Positions 19,370 through 28,637 are shown, numbered from the stretch's first letter. The stretch is 47,998 nt of DNA from Chloroflexota bacterium (GCA_013151415.1 JAADII010000098.1:1-47998), one strand, 5' to 3'. Program-made: numbers and translations. The notes: generated by a model not told the origin, from the sequence alone.

Positions 19370-20251
19370 ACCGGCTAACGCCACCCAGTCTCCTTCCTGC
19401 ACCCGCTCCCTCACTTGCAATTCTCGCGCGGCCAGGGCCAGATGAACCACATGCTCGCGCGGCGCGACAATGCCAGAAAGAAGCAAGACGCCATTCGGGG
19501 TCAGGCGTTCACTCAAATCGGCGTGCAAGATCAGATCGGCCAGGGTTTCGGCCAGAATGTTGGCGCAGATCAGATCATACTCGCCCGAATCGGGAACAGA
19601 ACCTTCCCACACGCGGACGCGATCACTCACCTTGTTGGTTCGCGCATTTTCCTGGGCGACGCGCACCGCGTCCGGGTCGATGTCGGTCGCGTCCACATGG
19701 CTCGCACCCAACTTGCAAGCCGCGATGGCTAATATCCCCGAACCGGTTCCCACGTCCAATACACGGCGGCCCGGTCGCATATGACGCTCCAGCAGCTGTA
19801 AAATCAAGGTGGTCGAAGGATGCATGCCCGTGCCAAAGGCCATGCCCGGGTCCAGCCAGATCACGCGGTCGCCTTCGCGTGCATCGGGTTGCTCCCAGGT
19901 GGGGCTGATGACCAATGTTCGGCCCACGCGACGGGGATGATAACGTCGTTTCCAGGCTTCGGTCCAATCGGCTTCGTCCAAACGCTTGAGCTGGAGTGGG
20001 CCGAAATGGTCGGATTCAGGGGACGCGGCCAGGGTCTGTCGCAGCGCGTCCACGGTCGCCCGCCCTTTAGCCGCATCCGCCACATACGCGCGCGCCAGGA
20101 TAGGAAACGGGGACGAAGAGGGCGTTTCATATCGTTCCAAAATCGCGCCCGCGGGGATGAATGTTTCGATGATGCGCGCGGCCACTTTCGCTGGCTCGGC
20201 CTCGAAATCATCCGCAGCAATGGGGAGGGTCAGTTCCAGCAAGGCTCCCAT
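19358..20251 (-). CDS. prmA: Ribosomal protein L11 methyltransferase
   Basis: Methylates ribosomal protein L11 using S-adenosylmethionine. The 297-residue protein has the L11-binding N-terminal domain. A Rossmann methyltransferase domain follows, with WLDPGMAFGTGMHPSTTL (the family signature upstream of motif I), VLDVGTGSGILAIAACKLG as motif I, DATDIDPDAV as the SAM ribose-binding acidic loop, and DLICANILAETL as motif IV (Asn-Ile in place of the usual Asn-Pro-Pro, as is normal for PrmA). It begins 2 bases after dnaJ on the same strand, the widespread dnaJ-prmA arrangement, and is almost certainly cotranscribed. Its 3' end overlaps the MerR-like gene by 12 bases. Confidence 0.96.
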   Translation of the reverse strand: MGALLELTLPIAADDFEAEPAKVAARIIETFIPAGAILERYETPSSSPFPILARAYVADAAKGRATVDALRQTLAASPESDHFGPLQLKRLDEADWTEAWKRRYHPRRVGRTLVISPTWEQPDAREGDRVIWLDPGMAFGTGMHPSTTLILQLLERHMRPGRRVLDVGTGSGILAIAACKLGASHVDATDIDPDAVRVAQENARTNKVSDRVRVWEGSVPDSGEYDLICANILAETLADLILHADLSERLTPNGVLLLSGIVAPREHVVHLALAARELQVRERVQEGDWVALAGLRL

Positions 20252-20253
20252 CC

Positions 20254-21393
20254 TTACAAGCCAAACACCTCGCGCATTCGGTCGAAAAAGCCCTGCTCGT
20301 GGTTTTCGTAAGAGACCGGTCCAAGAGACTGGGCAAGTTGCTCGAACAAGGCGCGTTGCTCATCGGTAAGCTGAGTGGGGATGTGCACGTTGACGGTCAC
20401 CAGCATATCGCCGCGACCGTTGCCGCGCAAATGAGGAACGCCCAACCCGCGTAAGCGCAACACCTTGCCCGGTTGGGTTCCCGGTGGAATGCGCACGCGC
20501 TTGGGGCCGTCGAGCGTGGGCACTTCCACCTCTGCGCCCAACACAGCCTGCGCAATGTTGATGGGCAATTCTAGCAAGATATCGTCGTCGCGGCGCTGGA
20601 ATATCTTGTGGGGCTTGACATGAATGAACACATAGAGATTGCCGCTCGAGCCCCCGCGCAAACCGGCCGCGCCCTCGCCAGGCAGCCGGATGCGCGTGCC
20701 CTCGTCCACTCCGGCGGGAATTTTCACCCGTAATCGTCGTTTCATGGCCACCACGCGTCCGCCATGACACTGCGAGCAAGGCGTGGTGACGATCTCGCCC
20801 TCGCCGCGACAACGCGGACAAGTGCTCACATTGACGAATGTGCCCAAAATGGTTTGCTGACGCCGACGCACTTCACCTGAGCCATTGCATGTGGGGCATC
20901 GGATGGGTGATGTGCCTGGCTCCGCGCCGGTTCCTGAACAACGCGGGCACATCTCCTCTCGTTCGATTTCGATGTCCTTTTCCGCGCCCAGCACAGCCTC
21001 TTCGAACTCGATGGTTAAATCATAGCGCAAATCCGCGCCGCGCACAGGGCCGCGTTCAGGCCCGCGGCGAAAACCAAAACCGCCGCCAAATCCAGCGCCG
21101 AAGAACTCCTCGAAGATGTCGGCGATATCGGGGCCGCGGGCGGCCGACCAGCCGCCACCGCCCATGCCCTGCACGCCGGCCCGGCCAAAACGATCATAGG
21201 CCGCGCGTTTGTCGGGATTGCTGAGCACCTCGTAGGCTTCGTTGATTTCTTTGATGCGCGCGTCTGCATCCGGCCCTTTGTAAATGTCCGGATGATATTT
21301 CTTGGCCATTCGTCGATACGCGCGCTTGATCTCTTCAGGGCTTGCGTTTCGGGGAACGCCGAGAATGTCGTAATAATCTTGCTCGTTGCTCAT
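20254..21393 (-). CDS. dnaJ: Chaperone DnaJ (type I, with zinc fingers)
   Basis: The Hsp40 co-chaperone that delivers substrates to DnaK and stimulates its ATPase. The 379-residue chain has a J domain (residues 5-70) with the essential His-Pro-Asp in [10 protein letters not shown] and a Gly/Phe-rich linker (GGGFGFRRG). The zinc-binding region shows four CxxCxGxG-type repeats: [32 protein letters not shown] and [10 protein letters not shown]. The C-terminal peptide-binding domains follow. It is the first gene of dnaJ-prmA. dnaK lies 11.6 kb away on the opposite strand, and neither grpE nor hrcA is present. No CIRCE element is visible in front of it. Confidence 0.97.
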   Translation of the reverse strand: MSNEQDYYDILGVPRNASPEEIKRAYRRMAKKYHPDIYKGPDADARIKEINEAYEVLSNPDKRAAYDRFGRAGVQGMGGGGWSAARGPDIADIFEEFFGAGFGGGFGFRRGPERGPVRGADLRYDLTIEFEEAVLGAEKDIEIEREEMCPRCSGTGAEPGTSPIRCPTCNGSGEVRRRQQTILGTFVNVSTCPRCRGEGEIVTTPCSQCHGGRVVAMKRRLRVKIPAGVDEGTRIRLPGEGAAGLRGGSSGNLYVFIHVKPHKIFQRRDDDILLELPINIAQAVLGAEVEVPTLDGPKRVRIPPGTQPGKVLRLRGLGVPHLRGNGRGDMLVTVNVHIPTQLTDEQRALFEQLAQSLGPVSYENHEQGFFDRMREVFGL

Positions 21394-21521
21394 GCTTTGC
21401 TTCGAAAATAAACCACGGTTCTCACGGATTCCAGGGATTGGTTTGCTGTGATAATAGATGAGGGGCGGGCGATAAGGCGATGGGAGCGCTTGCCAGCGGA
21501 TGACATAAAAACACGATGACT

Positions 21522-21767
21522 TTACGAGTCAACAGCTTCCGCGGTTTCTGAGGGTGGTTCATCCAGGGGCGCGCCCACCTCCCAGCTGATGATCCAGATG
21601 CAAAGCGCGGCCAGGGCCACAGTGGCGACGGCCAACACAAACCACTGAATCGTCGTGAAACCCACATGCCGCGCGGAGAAATAAAGAATGATCAGCATGC
21701 CAATGGCGAGAATGCCAAAAGACATGAGATTGGGATGCTCATTCCACAAGCGTTTGATCGCGTTCAT
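21522..21767 (-). CDS. Small two-span membrane protein, hypothetical
   Basis: An 81-residue protein starting [20 protein letters not shown]. It has two hydrophobic segments at about residues 14-32 and 38-62, joined by a short loop ([12 protein letters not shown]), and an acidic tail ([11 protein letters not shown]). The open frame extends upstream into coaE, but that part is in an unrelated frame and lacks hydrophobicity, so the Met at 21767 is the likely start. It lies 29 bases downstream of coaE in the same direction and is probably part of that transcript. I do not recognise a family; short proteins of this layout are common in cytochrome or transporter neighbourhoods, but nothing here supports such a role. 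Confidence 0.65.
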   Translation of the reverse strand: MNAIKRLWNEHPNLMSFGILAIGMLIILYFSARHVGFTTIQWFVLAVATVALAALCIWIISWEVGAPLDEPPSETAEAVDS

Positions 21768-21796
21768 AGTGCTGGTGATCTGGAATTTGGCGAAAA

Positions 21797-22387
21797 TTAC
21801 TTTTTGCGCCAGGCCGCTTCGACTTGCGCTTCTAGCTCGTCCAGTGTGCCGCTGTTGTCGATAACCACATCGGCCTGACTGACTTTGAAAGTTTGCGGGC
21901 TTTGCATGGCCATGCGTCGTTCGGCCTCTTCGCGACTCATGTTTCGGTCTTGCATCAGGCGTTGGATTTGCGTCTCGACCGGCGCGGTGACCACCCACAC
22001 CTGGTCGCACAAACCCAGCGTCATGCCCGATTCAAGCAATTTGATGGCTTCGATGACGACTATATCTGCATCGGCGCGCTCGATTTCATCCAAAATGGCT
22101 GCGTATACGGCGGGGTGAACGATGCGTTCGAGTTGCGCCAGTTTGTTTTGATCAGAAAATACCATGTCGCCCAATATCGAGCGATCGATCTCGCCCTTTT
22201 CGTTCAAAATGCGTTCGCCAAAGGCGGACACAATCGCGTCGTAGGCTCGCCCGCCTGGGGCCATGACCTGATGCGCCACTTTGTCTGCATCGATAATGTG
22301 CGCGCCGCGCCGCGCGAGCATGTGCAACACCGTGCTTTTTCCTACGCCTATGTTGCCGGTGAGGCCAATGATGGTCTTGTCGGGCAT
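21797..22387 (-). CDS. coaE: Dephospho-CoA kinase
   Basis: Phosphorylates the ribose 3' hydroxyl of dephospho-CoA, the last step of coenzyme A synthesis. The 196-residue protein opens with the P-loop in IIGLTGNIGVGKST. Other family features are DADKVAHQVM, the lid region with IVHPAVYAAI, VVIEAIKLLESGM, and the C-terminal QADVVIDNSGTLDELEAQV. The ATG at 22387 gives the normal CoaE N-terminus; a longer open frame exists but has no family similarity. It follows the ABC-F gene by 112 bases on the same strand. Confidence 0.95.
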   Translation of the reverse strand: MPDKTIIGLTGNIGVGKSTVLHMLARRGAHIIDADKVAHQVMAPGGRAYDAIVSAFGERILNEKGEIDRSILGDMVFSDQNKLAQLERIVHPAVYAAILDEIERADADIVVIEAIKLLESGMTLGLCDQVWVVTAPVETQIQRLMQDRNMSREEAERRMAMQSPQTFKVSQADVVIDNSGTLDELEAQVEAAWRKK

Positions 22388-22499
22388 GATGCAAGGGGGC
22401 AAGGGCAATGGTTGCGGGCGCGAATCAGCAGACGGAAAACAGACAATCCGAGGCCGAAATGGGCCTCCAAACATAACATTATTGATCCATCGCCCCCAT

Positions 22500-24473
22500 T
22501 CACACAAGTTCGGCCCAGGTTTCAATGAGTCGGTTCAATTCGCGTTCGGTTTGGGCATACTCCTGGCCCAAATGTTGGATTTCGTCTAATTTCTGATTTG
22601 CACTGGCCGCCTCCAGCGCTTGCTCGATGGCCTCCAGTTGGCGCTCTAGTTCATGGATGCGCGTTTCCAAGGCCGCGGCCTCGGCCTGGCGTTTCTCCAT
22701 TTCTTTACGTTTTCGTCGCTCTTCGCGAGCGCGGCGGCGATGCGCTGCGCTCGCCTCGCGCTCGGTTCGACGCCCATTGCCCGATAACGCGCCTTCGGCC
22801 TCGCGGGCCGCGACGTAATCACTGAAATTTCCTTCGAACGTCCGCAAACGGCCATTCTCCACGGCCCAAATCTGGGTGGCGAGGCTATCCAGCAGGTAAC
22901 GATCATGCGAGACCAGAAGCACTGCGCCGTCGAATGCAGCCAACGCGTCTTCCAGCACCTCTTGCGACTCGATATCGAGATGATTGGTGGGTTCGTCCAG
23001 CACCAGAAAATTGGCTTGCTGGCGGATCAACCGCGCCAAAGCCAGTCGGCTGCGCTGGCCGCCGCTCAATGTCTTCACGGTCTTGAACACATCGTCGCCT
23101 GTGAAGAGAAATTGAGCCAAAATGCGCCGCGCTTCGGCTGGTGACAACTTCGGGTCCGCGTCCATAAGCGCATCCAAGACGGTCCATTCGGGTTTCAGGG
23201 CGGCTTGAATCTGCGCCAGATAGCCCAACCGCACACTCGCACCAACTCGCAACTCGCCGGACAGGGGCGGAATTTCACCCAGAAGCGTGCGGACGAAGGT
23301 CGTTTTGCCCGCGCCGTTGGGACCGATGAGACCCACGCGTTCGCCTCGTTTGAGCAGTGCGTTGTCTGCATGAAATAGCACTGTGTCTTCCGGCCCGAAT
23401 CGTCCCTCGCCCACATAAACGTAGCCCCCTGAGCGCTGACGACGTTGCACCGATTGGGGGCGCGCGGCGTAGCCAATGACCAAATCTCGCATGGCCAGCA
23501 CCAGTTCGCCACTGCGCGCACGCGCCTGCATTCTCAATCTCATGCGTTTTTGCCGGCGCGGCGCTTGCAAACGCCTCGTGGCCAACATGCGCGCCAGGCG
23601 CGTGCGTCGGCCCTGCGCCTGGCGCGTATTTTGGCCGGCAATGTTGCGGCGAATGTATGCCTGCTCTTTGGCGATGAAGGCTTGCTGCGCTTCGTATTCC
23701 TTGCGCAATCGCTCCATGCGCTCTTCGCGCTGGATGAGATAATGGCTGTAGTTGCCGCGATAAATGGTCATCTGGCCCCATGCCATCTCCCAGATGCGGG
23801 TGGCGATGCGGTCTAGAAAATAGCGATCGTGCGCGACCACCACCATCGCGCCTTCCCATTTTAGCAAGACGTTCTCCAGCCATTCCACCCCATGCAGATC
23901 GAGATGATTGGTGGGTTCGTCCAGCAACAGGAGATCGGGCTTTTGCAATAATATGCGGGCCAGCAGCGCGCGGGTGCGCTGGCCGCCGCTGAGATGGGTT
24001 AAGGGTAGGTCGAACTGGTCGGGGCGGAATCCAAGACCGGTGAGGGTTTGACGGATGCGCGTGAGATATTCATAGCCTCCGCGCAACTCAAAGCGGTGTT
24101 GGCGTTCGGCATAACGCTCCAGCGCGGCCTCGCCATGAATAGGATCGGCCATCTGCTCTTCCAACTGACGCAGCGCCTTCTCTTCCGCGCGCAAATCTTC
24201 AAACACCTCCAGCATATCTTCCCACAAGGTTTTATCGCTGGCCGGGGGCGGCGTTTGGGGCAAGTAACCCACTTTCAGCCCGCGACGCCAATGCACCACC
24301 CCGGATGTGGGCGCCTGTTCGCGGGCCAGCGCGCGTAGAAGAGAGGTCTTGCCTTCGCCATTAGGCCCGACCAGGCCTATGCGATCGCCTTCGGTCACAG
24401 ACGCGTTCACCCCCTCGAACACATCGAGCGGGCCGTAAGATATGGCCAGATTGACGGCGGTCAAGAGAGACAT
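22500..24473 (-). CDS. ABC-F family ATPase (EttA/Uup type)
   Basis: A soluble duplicated ATPase of 657 residues without membrane spans; ABC-F proteins act on the ribosome to relieve stalled or antibiotic-blocked translation. The first ATP site has Walker A GPNGEGKT at 36-43, signature LSGGQRTR and Walker B LLLLDEPTNHLDL. The second has GPNGAGKT, LSGGQRSR and LVLDEPTNHLDIE. The inter-domain linker (about 250-330) is long and very basic, rich in Arg and Gln (RRNIAGQNTRQAQGRRTRL), as in rRNA-contacting linkers. The C-terminus is a charged coiled coil (Glu/Arg-rich, about 565-655), as in Uup. TATAAT lies 6 bases before the ATG, so the mRNA is probably leaderless. The subfamily is not determined. 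Confidence 0.93.
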   Translation of the reverse strand: MSLLTAVNLAISYGPLDVFEGVNASVTEGDRIGLVGPNGEGKTSLLRALAREQAPTSGVVHWRRGLKVGYLPQTPPPASDKTLWEDMLEVFEDLRAEEKALRQLEEQMADPIHGEAALERYAERQHRFELRGGYEYLTRIRQTLTGLGFRPDQFDLPLTHLSGGQRTRALLARILLQKPDLLLLDEPTNHLDLHGVEWLENVLLKWEGAMVVVAHDRYFLDRIATRIWEMAWGQMTIYRGNYSHYLIQREERMERLRKEYEAQQAFIAKEQAYIRRNIAGQNTRQAQGRRTRLARMLATRRLQAPRRQKRMRLRMQARARSGELVLAMRDLVIGYAARPQSVQRRQRSGGYVYVGEGRFGPEDTVLFHADNALLKRGERVGLIGPNGAGKTTFVRTLLGEIPPLSGELRVGASVRLGYLAQIQAALKPEWTVLDALMDADPKLSPAEARRILAQFLFTGDDVFKTVKTLSGGQRSRLALARLIRQQANFLVLDEPTNHLDIESQEVLEDALAAFDGAVLLVSHDRYLLDSLATQIWAVENGRLRTFEGNFSDYVAAREAEGALSGNGRRTEREASAAHRRRAREERRKRKEMEKRQAEAAALETRIHELERQLEAIEQALEAASANQKLDEIQHLGQEYAQTERELNRLIETWAELV

Positions 24474-24479
24474 AACGTG

Positions 24480-24485
24480 ATTATA
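24480..24485 (-). promoter_or_regulatory. -10 element directly before the ABC-F start
   Basis: The minus strand reads TATAAT with only 6 bases before the ATG at 24473. The first base of the start codon is then the seventh base after the -10, the usual +1. No good -35 is visible. No ribosome site can fit, which supports a leaderless message. Confidence 0.65.
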
Positions 24486-24516
24486 CCGCAGATGTCGTAT
24501 GGTCGGCGAAAGCCAT

Positions 24517-24546
24517 TTGACCGCATGAAAGCGCGAGGTTTATACT
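24517..24546 (+). promoter_or_regulatory. Promoter for the class IV aminotransferase
   Basis: TTGACC (24517-24522), an 18-base spacer and TATACT (24541-24546) face the aminotransferase gene. It is back to back with the ABC-F promoter. The predicted transcript start near 24553 leaves a 35 to 55 base leader, depending on the start codon. Confidence 0.6.
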
Positions 24547-24607
24547 GTGCCATGTTTTCGACGCCGAGCCAAAAGGCCTTTTTGCATTGGAATATTTTTC
24601 AGCGATT

Positions 24608-25438
24608 ATGTCCATTTTTTCAAAAATCATTCACAACGGCGAATTCATCGCTCGTGAACAAGCTGTCATGCCGGTGTATGCGCCCGCGTTGGTGGGCGCG
24701 TTGGGCGTTTACGAGACCATCTTGGCGCGACGCGGGCGCTACATCGCGCTGGAAGAGCATCTTACGCGGTTGTTTGCGTCGGCCAGCGGAGCCAAACTAA
24801 ATCTCGATGTGGATATAGCGCAGCTCAAGCAGTGGTGTTATTTGCTTTTGGCCGCGAATCATCCTGAGGGATTGGTGCGGGTGTTGGTCATGGATCTGGG
24901 ACATCCCGCAGCGGATATTTTTCTTTATCAAATGACTTACGAGCCGCCCTCGGCCGAAGATTATGTTCGCGGGACGCGGGTCATTCTCTATCATGGCGAG
25001 CGCGCGTTGCCGCCAGTGAAGTCATTCAACACCCTGGTTCCTGGTTTGGCCCGCAAGGCCGCGCGCGAGGCCGGCGCGCACGATGCGTTGCTGGTGGACC
25101 GTAACGGCTACATTACCGAGGGCTCCAATTGCAATGTGTTCGCGGTGATGGATGGAACCCTGTTCGCGCCGCCGAGTGATATGATTTTGGAGGGCACGGT
25201 CATGAATCGGGTGATTCGGCTGGCCGAGGAGTTGGCCATCCCTTTCCAGCGGCGATTGCTGGCGTTGAGCGAGGTTCCCCAGTGGCAAGAGGCCTTTCTC
25301 ACCTCCACGCGACGCGGGGTGTTGCCCATCCGCCAGGTGGGCGAACATAAATTGGGCGAACCTGGCCCTATCACCCGGCGTCTGCGCGAGGCCTACTTGG
25401 CCTGGGAGGAAAGCGTGTTAACCTCAGTCGCTCTGTGA
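24608..25438 (+). CDS. Class IV PLP-dependent aminotransferase or lyase
   Basis: The fold shared by branched-chain aminotransferase (IlvE), D-amino acid transaminase and aminodeoxychorismate lyase (PabC). In the 276-residue protein the PLP lysine is Lys138 in LPPVKSFNTL, and the conserved Glu is Glu171 in GYITEGSNCNVF. The phosphate-binding turn is in ILEGTVMNRVI, and the C-terminal FLTSTRRGVLPI holds the usual Thr-Ser-Thr. The sequence is closest in style to IlvE/DAAT-like proteins of unsettled substrate; the Tyr and Arg that fix substrate class cannot be judged by eye. ATG at 24608 is preferred; a TTG at 24587 is in frame and would add seven residues. The last 15 bases overlap the ArsA-like gene. 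Confidence 0.88.
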   Translation: MSIFSKIIHNGEFIAREQAVMPVYAPALVGALGVYETILARRGRYIALEEHLTRLFASASGAKLNLDVDIAQLKQWCYLLLAANHPEGLVRVLVMDLGHPAADIFLYQMTYEPPSAEDYVRGTRVILYHGERALPPVKSFNTLVPGLARKAAREAGAHDALLVDRNGYITEGSNCNVFAVMDGTLFAPPSDMILEGTVMNRVIRLAEELAIPFQRRLLALSEVPQWQEAFLTSTRRGVLPIRQVGEHKLGEPGPITRRLREAYLAWEESVLTSVAL

Positions 25439-26614
25439 TCCGTTCCGTCGATCCAGAAAGCGGATTTCCAGATGGTCTTCGCGGTAGCGCGCGCCCGCGA
25501 TGCGCCGCCCCATGAGCGATTGGGGCAAACTGATGTGCCGTTTCCAGTTGCCAATGCGCACGATCAGTTCGTCGTGCACTCCGCGATGAAGCTTGACTTC
25601 TTGCTTATCGACCAGTGGCAAGGGGATGATGAGCAAATATTCGCCATCGCGCTTGATAATTTGTTGGGGTTTGCCCTTATAGAAAATCGTGGTGGGGTCC
25701 TGACCATGATATGTGGCCTCGCCCACGCGACGCAACATCTCGGCTCCCACCACTTCACGCTCGAATAGGGGAATCTGAAAGATGGGCAAGGGGCTGAACG
25801 ATTGCTCGATGATCTCGCTGTATTTGTGTTGGCTCGCCTTCCATTTTTCGAAGTAAGGATCGCTCACCACATCGGGGATATGACGGTTGCTGATGATGGC
25901 GTCGGTGGAAAGGCTGTAAAGATTGAGATAGGTGAACGCGCGCCGCGCCTCTTTGATGACCATTTTCTCAGGATTGAGCACCAGCCGCACAGTGCTGATA
26001 TCGGGATTGGTGACCAGGCGCTCCAGGCGTTGCAGATCGCGCACCAGCTCTTCCACCGCATCGAAAAGCTGCTCCTCGGGCAAAGGCATGTCGGTGACGG
26101 CTTTCATCAATGGTCGCGCCACCTTCATGGCTTTGCGCTCCACCGGAAATATCTTCTCGATGTACCAGGCGGCCATCTCGGGAAAGGCGAGCAGTTGTAA
26201 GGTGGCTCCGGTGGGGGCCATGTCCACCACAACCACGTCGTAGTCACCCGATTCGGCCAGGGTTGCGATCTGAAGCAGGCTGGCTAATTCTTCCATGCCG
26301 GGCAGCACGCTGGTTTCTTCGGCCACCAGGTTGTCCATCCCGCGCCAGGCGAAAAGGGCCATGAGATATTGCTGGACGCGACCCCAATATCGCTCCATTT
26401 GGTGAAGCAGGTCGATCTCCTGCCCCCAAAGCTTATCGGCGATGCGCACAGGTTCGGGGCCAATGCGCTGATCAAAACTATCGCCCAACGAATGAGCGGG
26501 ATCGGTGGAGACGACAATGGTGCGATAGCCCAATTCGGCGCAACGCAAGGCTGTGGCCGCGCTGACGGTGGTTTTGCCCACCCCGCCCTTGCCGGTGTAG
26601 AGAATGATTCGCAT
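25424..26614 (-). CDS. ArsA/GET3-family ATPase
   Basis: A 396-residue single-unit member of the ArsA P-loop ATPases. The deviant Walker A is at residues 8-15 in YTGKGGVGKTT, switch I in VVSTDPAHSLGDSFD, and switch II in VVVDMAPTGATLQLLAFPEM. The C-terminal 90 residues (IPLPLVDKQEVKLHRGVHDELIVRIGNWKRHI) form a small beta domain like the HSP20-type tail that follows many bacterial ArsA-like ATPases. No arsenic genes (arsR, arsB, arsD) are nearby and I do not see the Cys triad of true ArsA, so arsenite transport is unlikely. Related proteins act as membrane-protein targeting or metallochaperone-like ATPases. AGGTGAT lies before the ATG. Confidence 0.88.
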   Translation of the reverse strand: MRIILYTGKGGVGKTTVSAATALRCAELGYRTIVVSTDPAHSLGDSFDQRIGPEPVRIADKLWGQEIDLLHQMERYWGRVQQYLMALFAWRGMDNLVAEETSVLPGMEELASLLQIATLAESGDYDVVVVDMAPTGATLQLLAFPEMAAWYIEKIFPVERKAMKVARPLMKAVTDMPLPEEQLFDAVEELVRDLQRLERLVTNPDISTVRLVLNPEKMVIKEARRAFTYLNLYSLSTDAIISNRHIPDVVSDPYFEKWKASQHKYSEIIEQSFSPLPIFQIPLFEREVVGAEMLRRVGEATYHGQDPTTIFYKGKPQQIIKRDGEYLLIIPLPLVDKQEVKLHRGVHDELIVRIGNWKRHISLPQSLMGRRIAGARYREDHLEIRFLDRRNGSQSD

Positions 26615-26837
26615 ATTCAGTGATCACCTGTGTGTGGAATGTGTTCAGCGTCCGATGCCTGGCGCCCGGTTTTTTCTTGAAATCCGCTCTCGCGCTCAAG
26701 CGTCGCTCTTTTGCAACCGGGCTTCAAGGCTGTGGACCTCTGATTTCGGCCTCAAAGTATACCGGAAAAGAGACCAGGCGAGAAGCTGCAACGCGCGTTT
26801 TTTGACCTGAAGTCGAATATGATAGACTAAATGGCGT

Positions 26838-28157
26838 ATGAGCAACGTTTATCTTACCACACTTGGCTGTAGGCTCAACGAAGCCGAGGTTGCGGGTTGG
26901 GCGCGGCGCTTTCAGGCGCAAGGGCATCGGGTGGTGCATTCGCCGCAAGAGGCCCAAGTCATGCTGCTGAACTCGTGCGCCGTGACCACCGAAGCCGCGC
27001 GCAAATCGCGGCAATTTATCAAGCGGCTTCATCGCCAAAACCCCGAAGCGCGACTGGTGATCACCGGTTGTTACGCGCAGCTAGAGCCGGAGCGGGTGGC
27101 CGCGCTCACGGGCGTGGACCTGGTCATTGGCAATGACGAAAAGGAGCGGTTGGTCGAGTTGGTGAGCACGCGGCTCGATCTGCACGCCATGCCGGCCATG
27201 GCCGCGGAGCCGGAAAGCGCGCACATGTATCCGGGCAGCCGCACGCGCGCGTTCGTCAAGGTGCAGGATGGATGTCGCAATCGCTGCACGTTTTGCATCG
27301 TCACCATCGCCCGCGGCCCGGAGCGCAGCCGGCCCATCGATGCGGTGATCGATGAAATCAACGCCTTGCATCGCGGCGGATATCAAGAGGTCGTGCTCAC
27401 GGGCGTGCATTTGGGCGGATATGGTCGCGACCTGGGGACCGACCTATACGCGTTGGTGGACGCGATCCTGCATCATACCGACATCCCCCGCCTGCGCCTT
27501 TCATCCCTGGAGCCGTGGGATTTGCCGCCCCACTTCTGGAACCTGTGGCAAAATCCCCGTCTCATGCCTCATTTGCATCTTCCTCTACAGAGCGGTTGCG
27601 ATAGCACGCTCCGGCGCATGGCCCGGCGCTGCGACACAGCCACTTACGCCCGCCTGGTCGAGGACGCGCGCGCGGCCATCCCTGATCTGACCCTAACCAC
27701 CGACCTGATCGTGGGCTTCCCTGGCGAAACCGAGGCCGAATGGGCGGCCACGGTGGATTTTGTGCAACGCATTGGTTTCGCGCACATGCACATTTTCACC
27801 TTCTCCCCCCGCGAGGGGACCGCAGCCGCGCGCATGAAAGACCAGGTTCCGGCCGAGATCAAACGCACTCGTAGCCGCCAGATGCACGCCATGGCCGCGG
27901 CCATGAAGGCCGAGTATCTGGCGCGTTATGTGGGCGCGACGCGAGCGGTGCTTTGGGAAGGCCCCGGCAAATCCACGAATCATGGCCATACGCGCTGGTT
28001 GGGTTACACCGATCATTACTTGCGCGTCGAGACCACCGTTTCGGCCCATCTCCATCTCGAAAACCGCATCACCCCCGCCCAATTGCACCGGCTCAACGCA
28101 GACAAAACCGGCTTGCTCGCGCGAATAGCTGCAAATGAATTTGCAGGCTACGCGTAG
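26838..28157 (+). CDS. mtaB: tRNA t6A37 methylthiotransferase MtaB
   Basis: A radical-SAM enzyme that adds a methylthio group to t6A37 in tRNAs reading ANN codons. In 439 residues it has the N-terminal cluster cysteines Cys11, Cys47 and Cys78 (TLGCRLNEAE, LNSCAVT, ITGCYAQ). The radical-SAM triad is Cys146-x3-Cys150-x2-Cys153 in DGCRNRCTFCIV. GVHLGGYG and the C-terminal TRAM-like region follow. Cys-Arg-Leu-Asn after TLG is the MtaB form rather than MiaB (Gly-Cys-Gln-Met-Asn). TTGACC at 26802 and TAGACT at 26823 form a possible promoter ending 9 bases before the ATG, which again suggests a very short leader. It precedes the HIT gene by 65 bases on the same strand. Confidence 0.95.
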   Translation: MSNVYLTTLGCRLNEAEVAGWARRFQAQGHRVVHSPQEAQVMLLNSCAVTTEAARKSRQFIKRLHRQNPEARLVITGCYAQLEPERVAALTGVDLVIGNDEKERLVELVSTRLDLHAMPAMAAEPESAHMYPGSRTRAFVKVQDGCRNRCTFCIVTIARGPERSRPIDAVIDEINALHRGGYQEVVLTGVHLGGYGRDLGTDLYALVDAILHHTDIPRLRLSSLEPWDLPPHFWNLWQNPRLMPHLHLPLQSGCDSTLRRMARRCDTATYARLVEDARAAIPDLTLTTDLIVGFPGETEAEWAATVDFVQRIGFAHMHIFTFSPREGTAAARMKDQVPAEIKRTRSRQMHAMAAAMKAEYLARYVGATRAVLWEGPGKSTNHGHTRWLGYTDHYLRVETTVSAHLHLENRITPAQLHRLNADKTGLLARIAANEFAGYA

Positions 28158-28222
28158 AAAAACCGGCTAAAAGCCGGTTGACGAGCGTCAAATCTGAGAC
28201 AACCACCAACGGAGGTCACCCC

Positions 28223-28576
28223 ATGTCCGACTGCATCTTCTGTAAGATCGTCAACGGTGAGATTCCTTCGGAAACCGTTTACAATGGCCCCCATGTGACC
28301 GCTTTTCGCGACATCAATCCGGTCGCTCCCGTGCACGTGCTCATCGTGCCCAATCGCCACATCGACGACATCCGCGATCCGCGCGCGTTCGAGGACGACA
28401 TTCTCACAGAGATGTTCGATGCAGCCAACAAGGTGGCCGAAATGGAGGGCGTCGCGGGATCGGGCTACCGCTTGCTCATCAATTACGGGCCGGATGCAAA
28501 CCTTGTGGTGCCGCATTTGCATCTGCATCTTATTGGCGGTCGTCCTCTTGGGCCTATGGTAAGTCGGCGCAAGTAG
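28223..28576 (+). CDS. HIT-family nucleotide hydrolase (Hint-like)
   Basis: A 117-residue purine nucleotide phosphoramidase of the histidine triad family. It begins with the zinc-type CIFCKIVNGEIPS, has the FRDINPVAPVHVLIVPNRH core, and ends with the triad PHLHLHLIGGRPL, which carries the catalytic His. One deviation is seen: the usual Gly-Gln just before the triad (in NGPDAGQTVFHLH-type sequences) is replaced by Asn-Leu in GPDANLVVPHLH. The start at 28223 has GGAGGT 6 bases upstream. It follows mtaB and is closed by a hairpin at 28613-28637. Confidence 0.94.
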   Translation: MSDCIFCKIVNGEIPSETVYNGPHVTAFRDINPVAPVHVLIVPNRHIDDIRDPRAFEDDILTEMFDAANKVAEMEGVAGSGYRLLINYGPDANLVVPHLHLHLIGGRPLGPMVSRRK

Positions 28577-28612
28577 ACGACCTGCATGCCATCGGCTCTT
28601 CCGAAAAGCTAT

Positions 28613-28637
28613 TTCGCCCCCGAGACGCGGGGGCGAA
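28613..28637. terminator. Perfect 10-bp hairpin between HIT and LysM genes
   Basis: TTCGCCCCCG (28613-28622) and CGGGGGCGAA (28628-28637) pair completely over a 5-base loop. It lies between two converging genes. Short A/T runs flank it on both sides, so it can act in both directions. Confidence 0.75.

Noticed and set aside
25424-26614. Arsenite efflux ATPase
   Set aside because: The protein is ArsA-like, but I see no metal-binding Cys triad and no other ars gene nearby.
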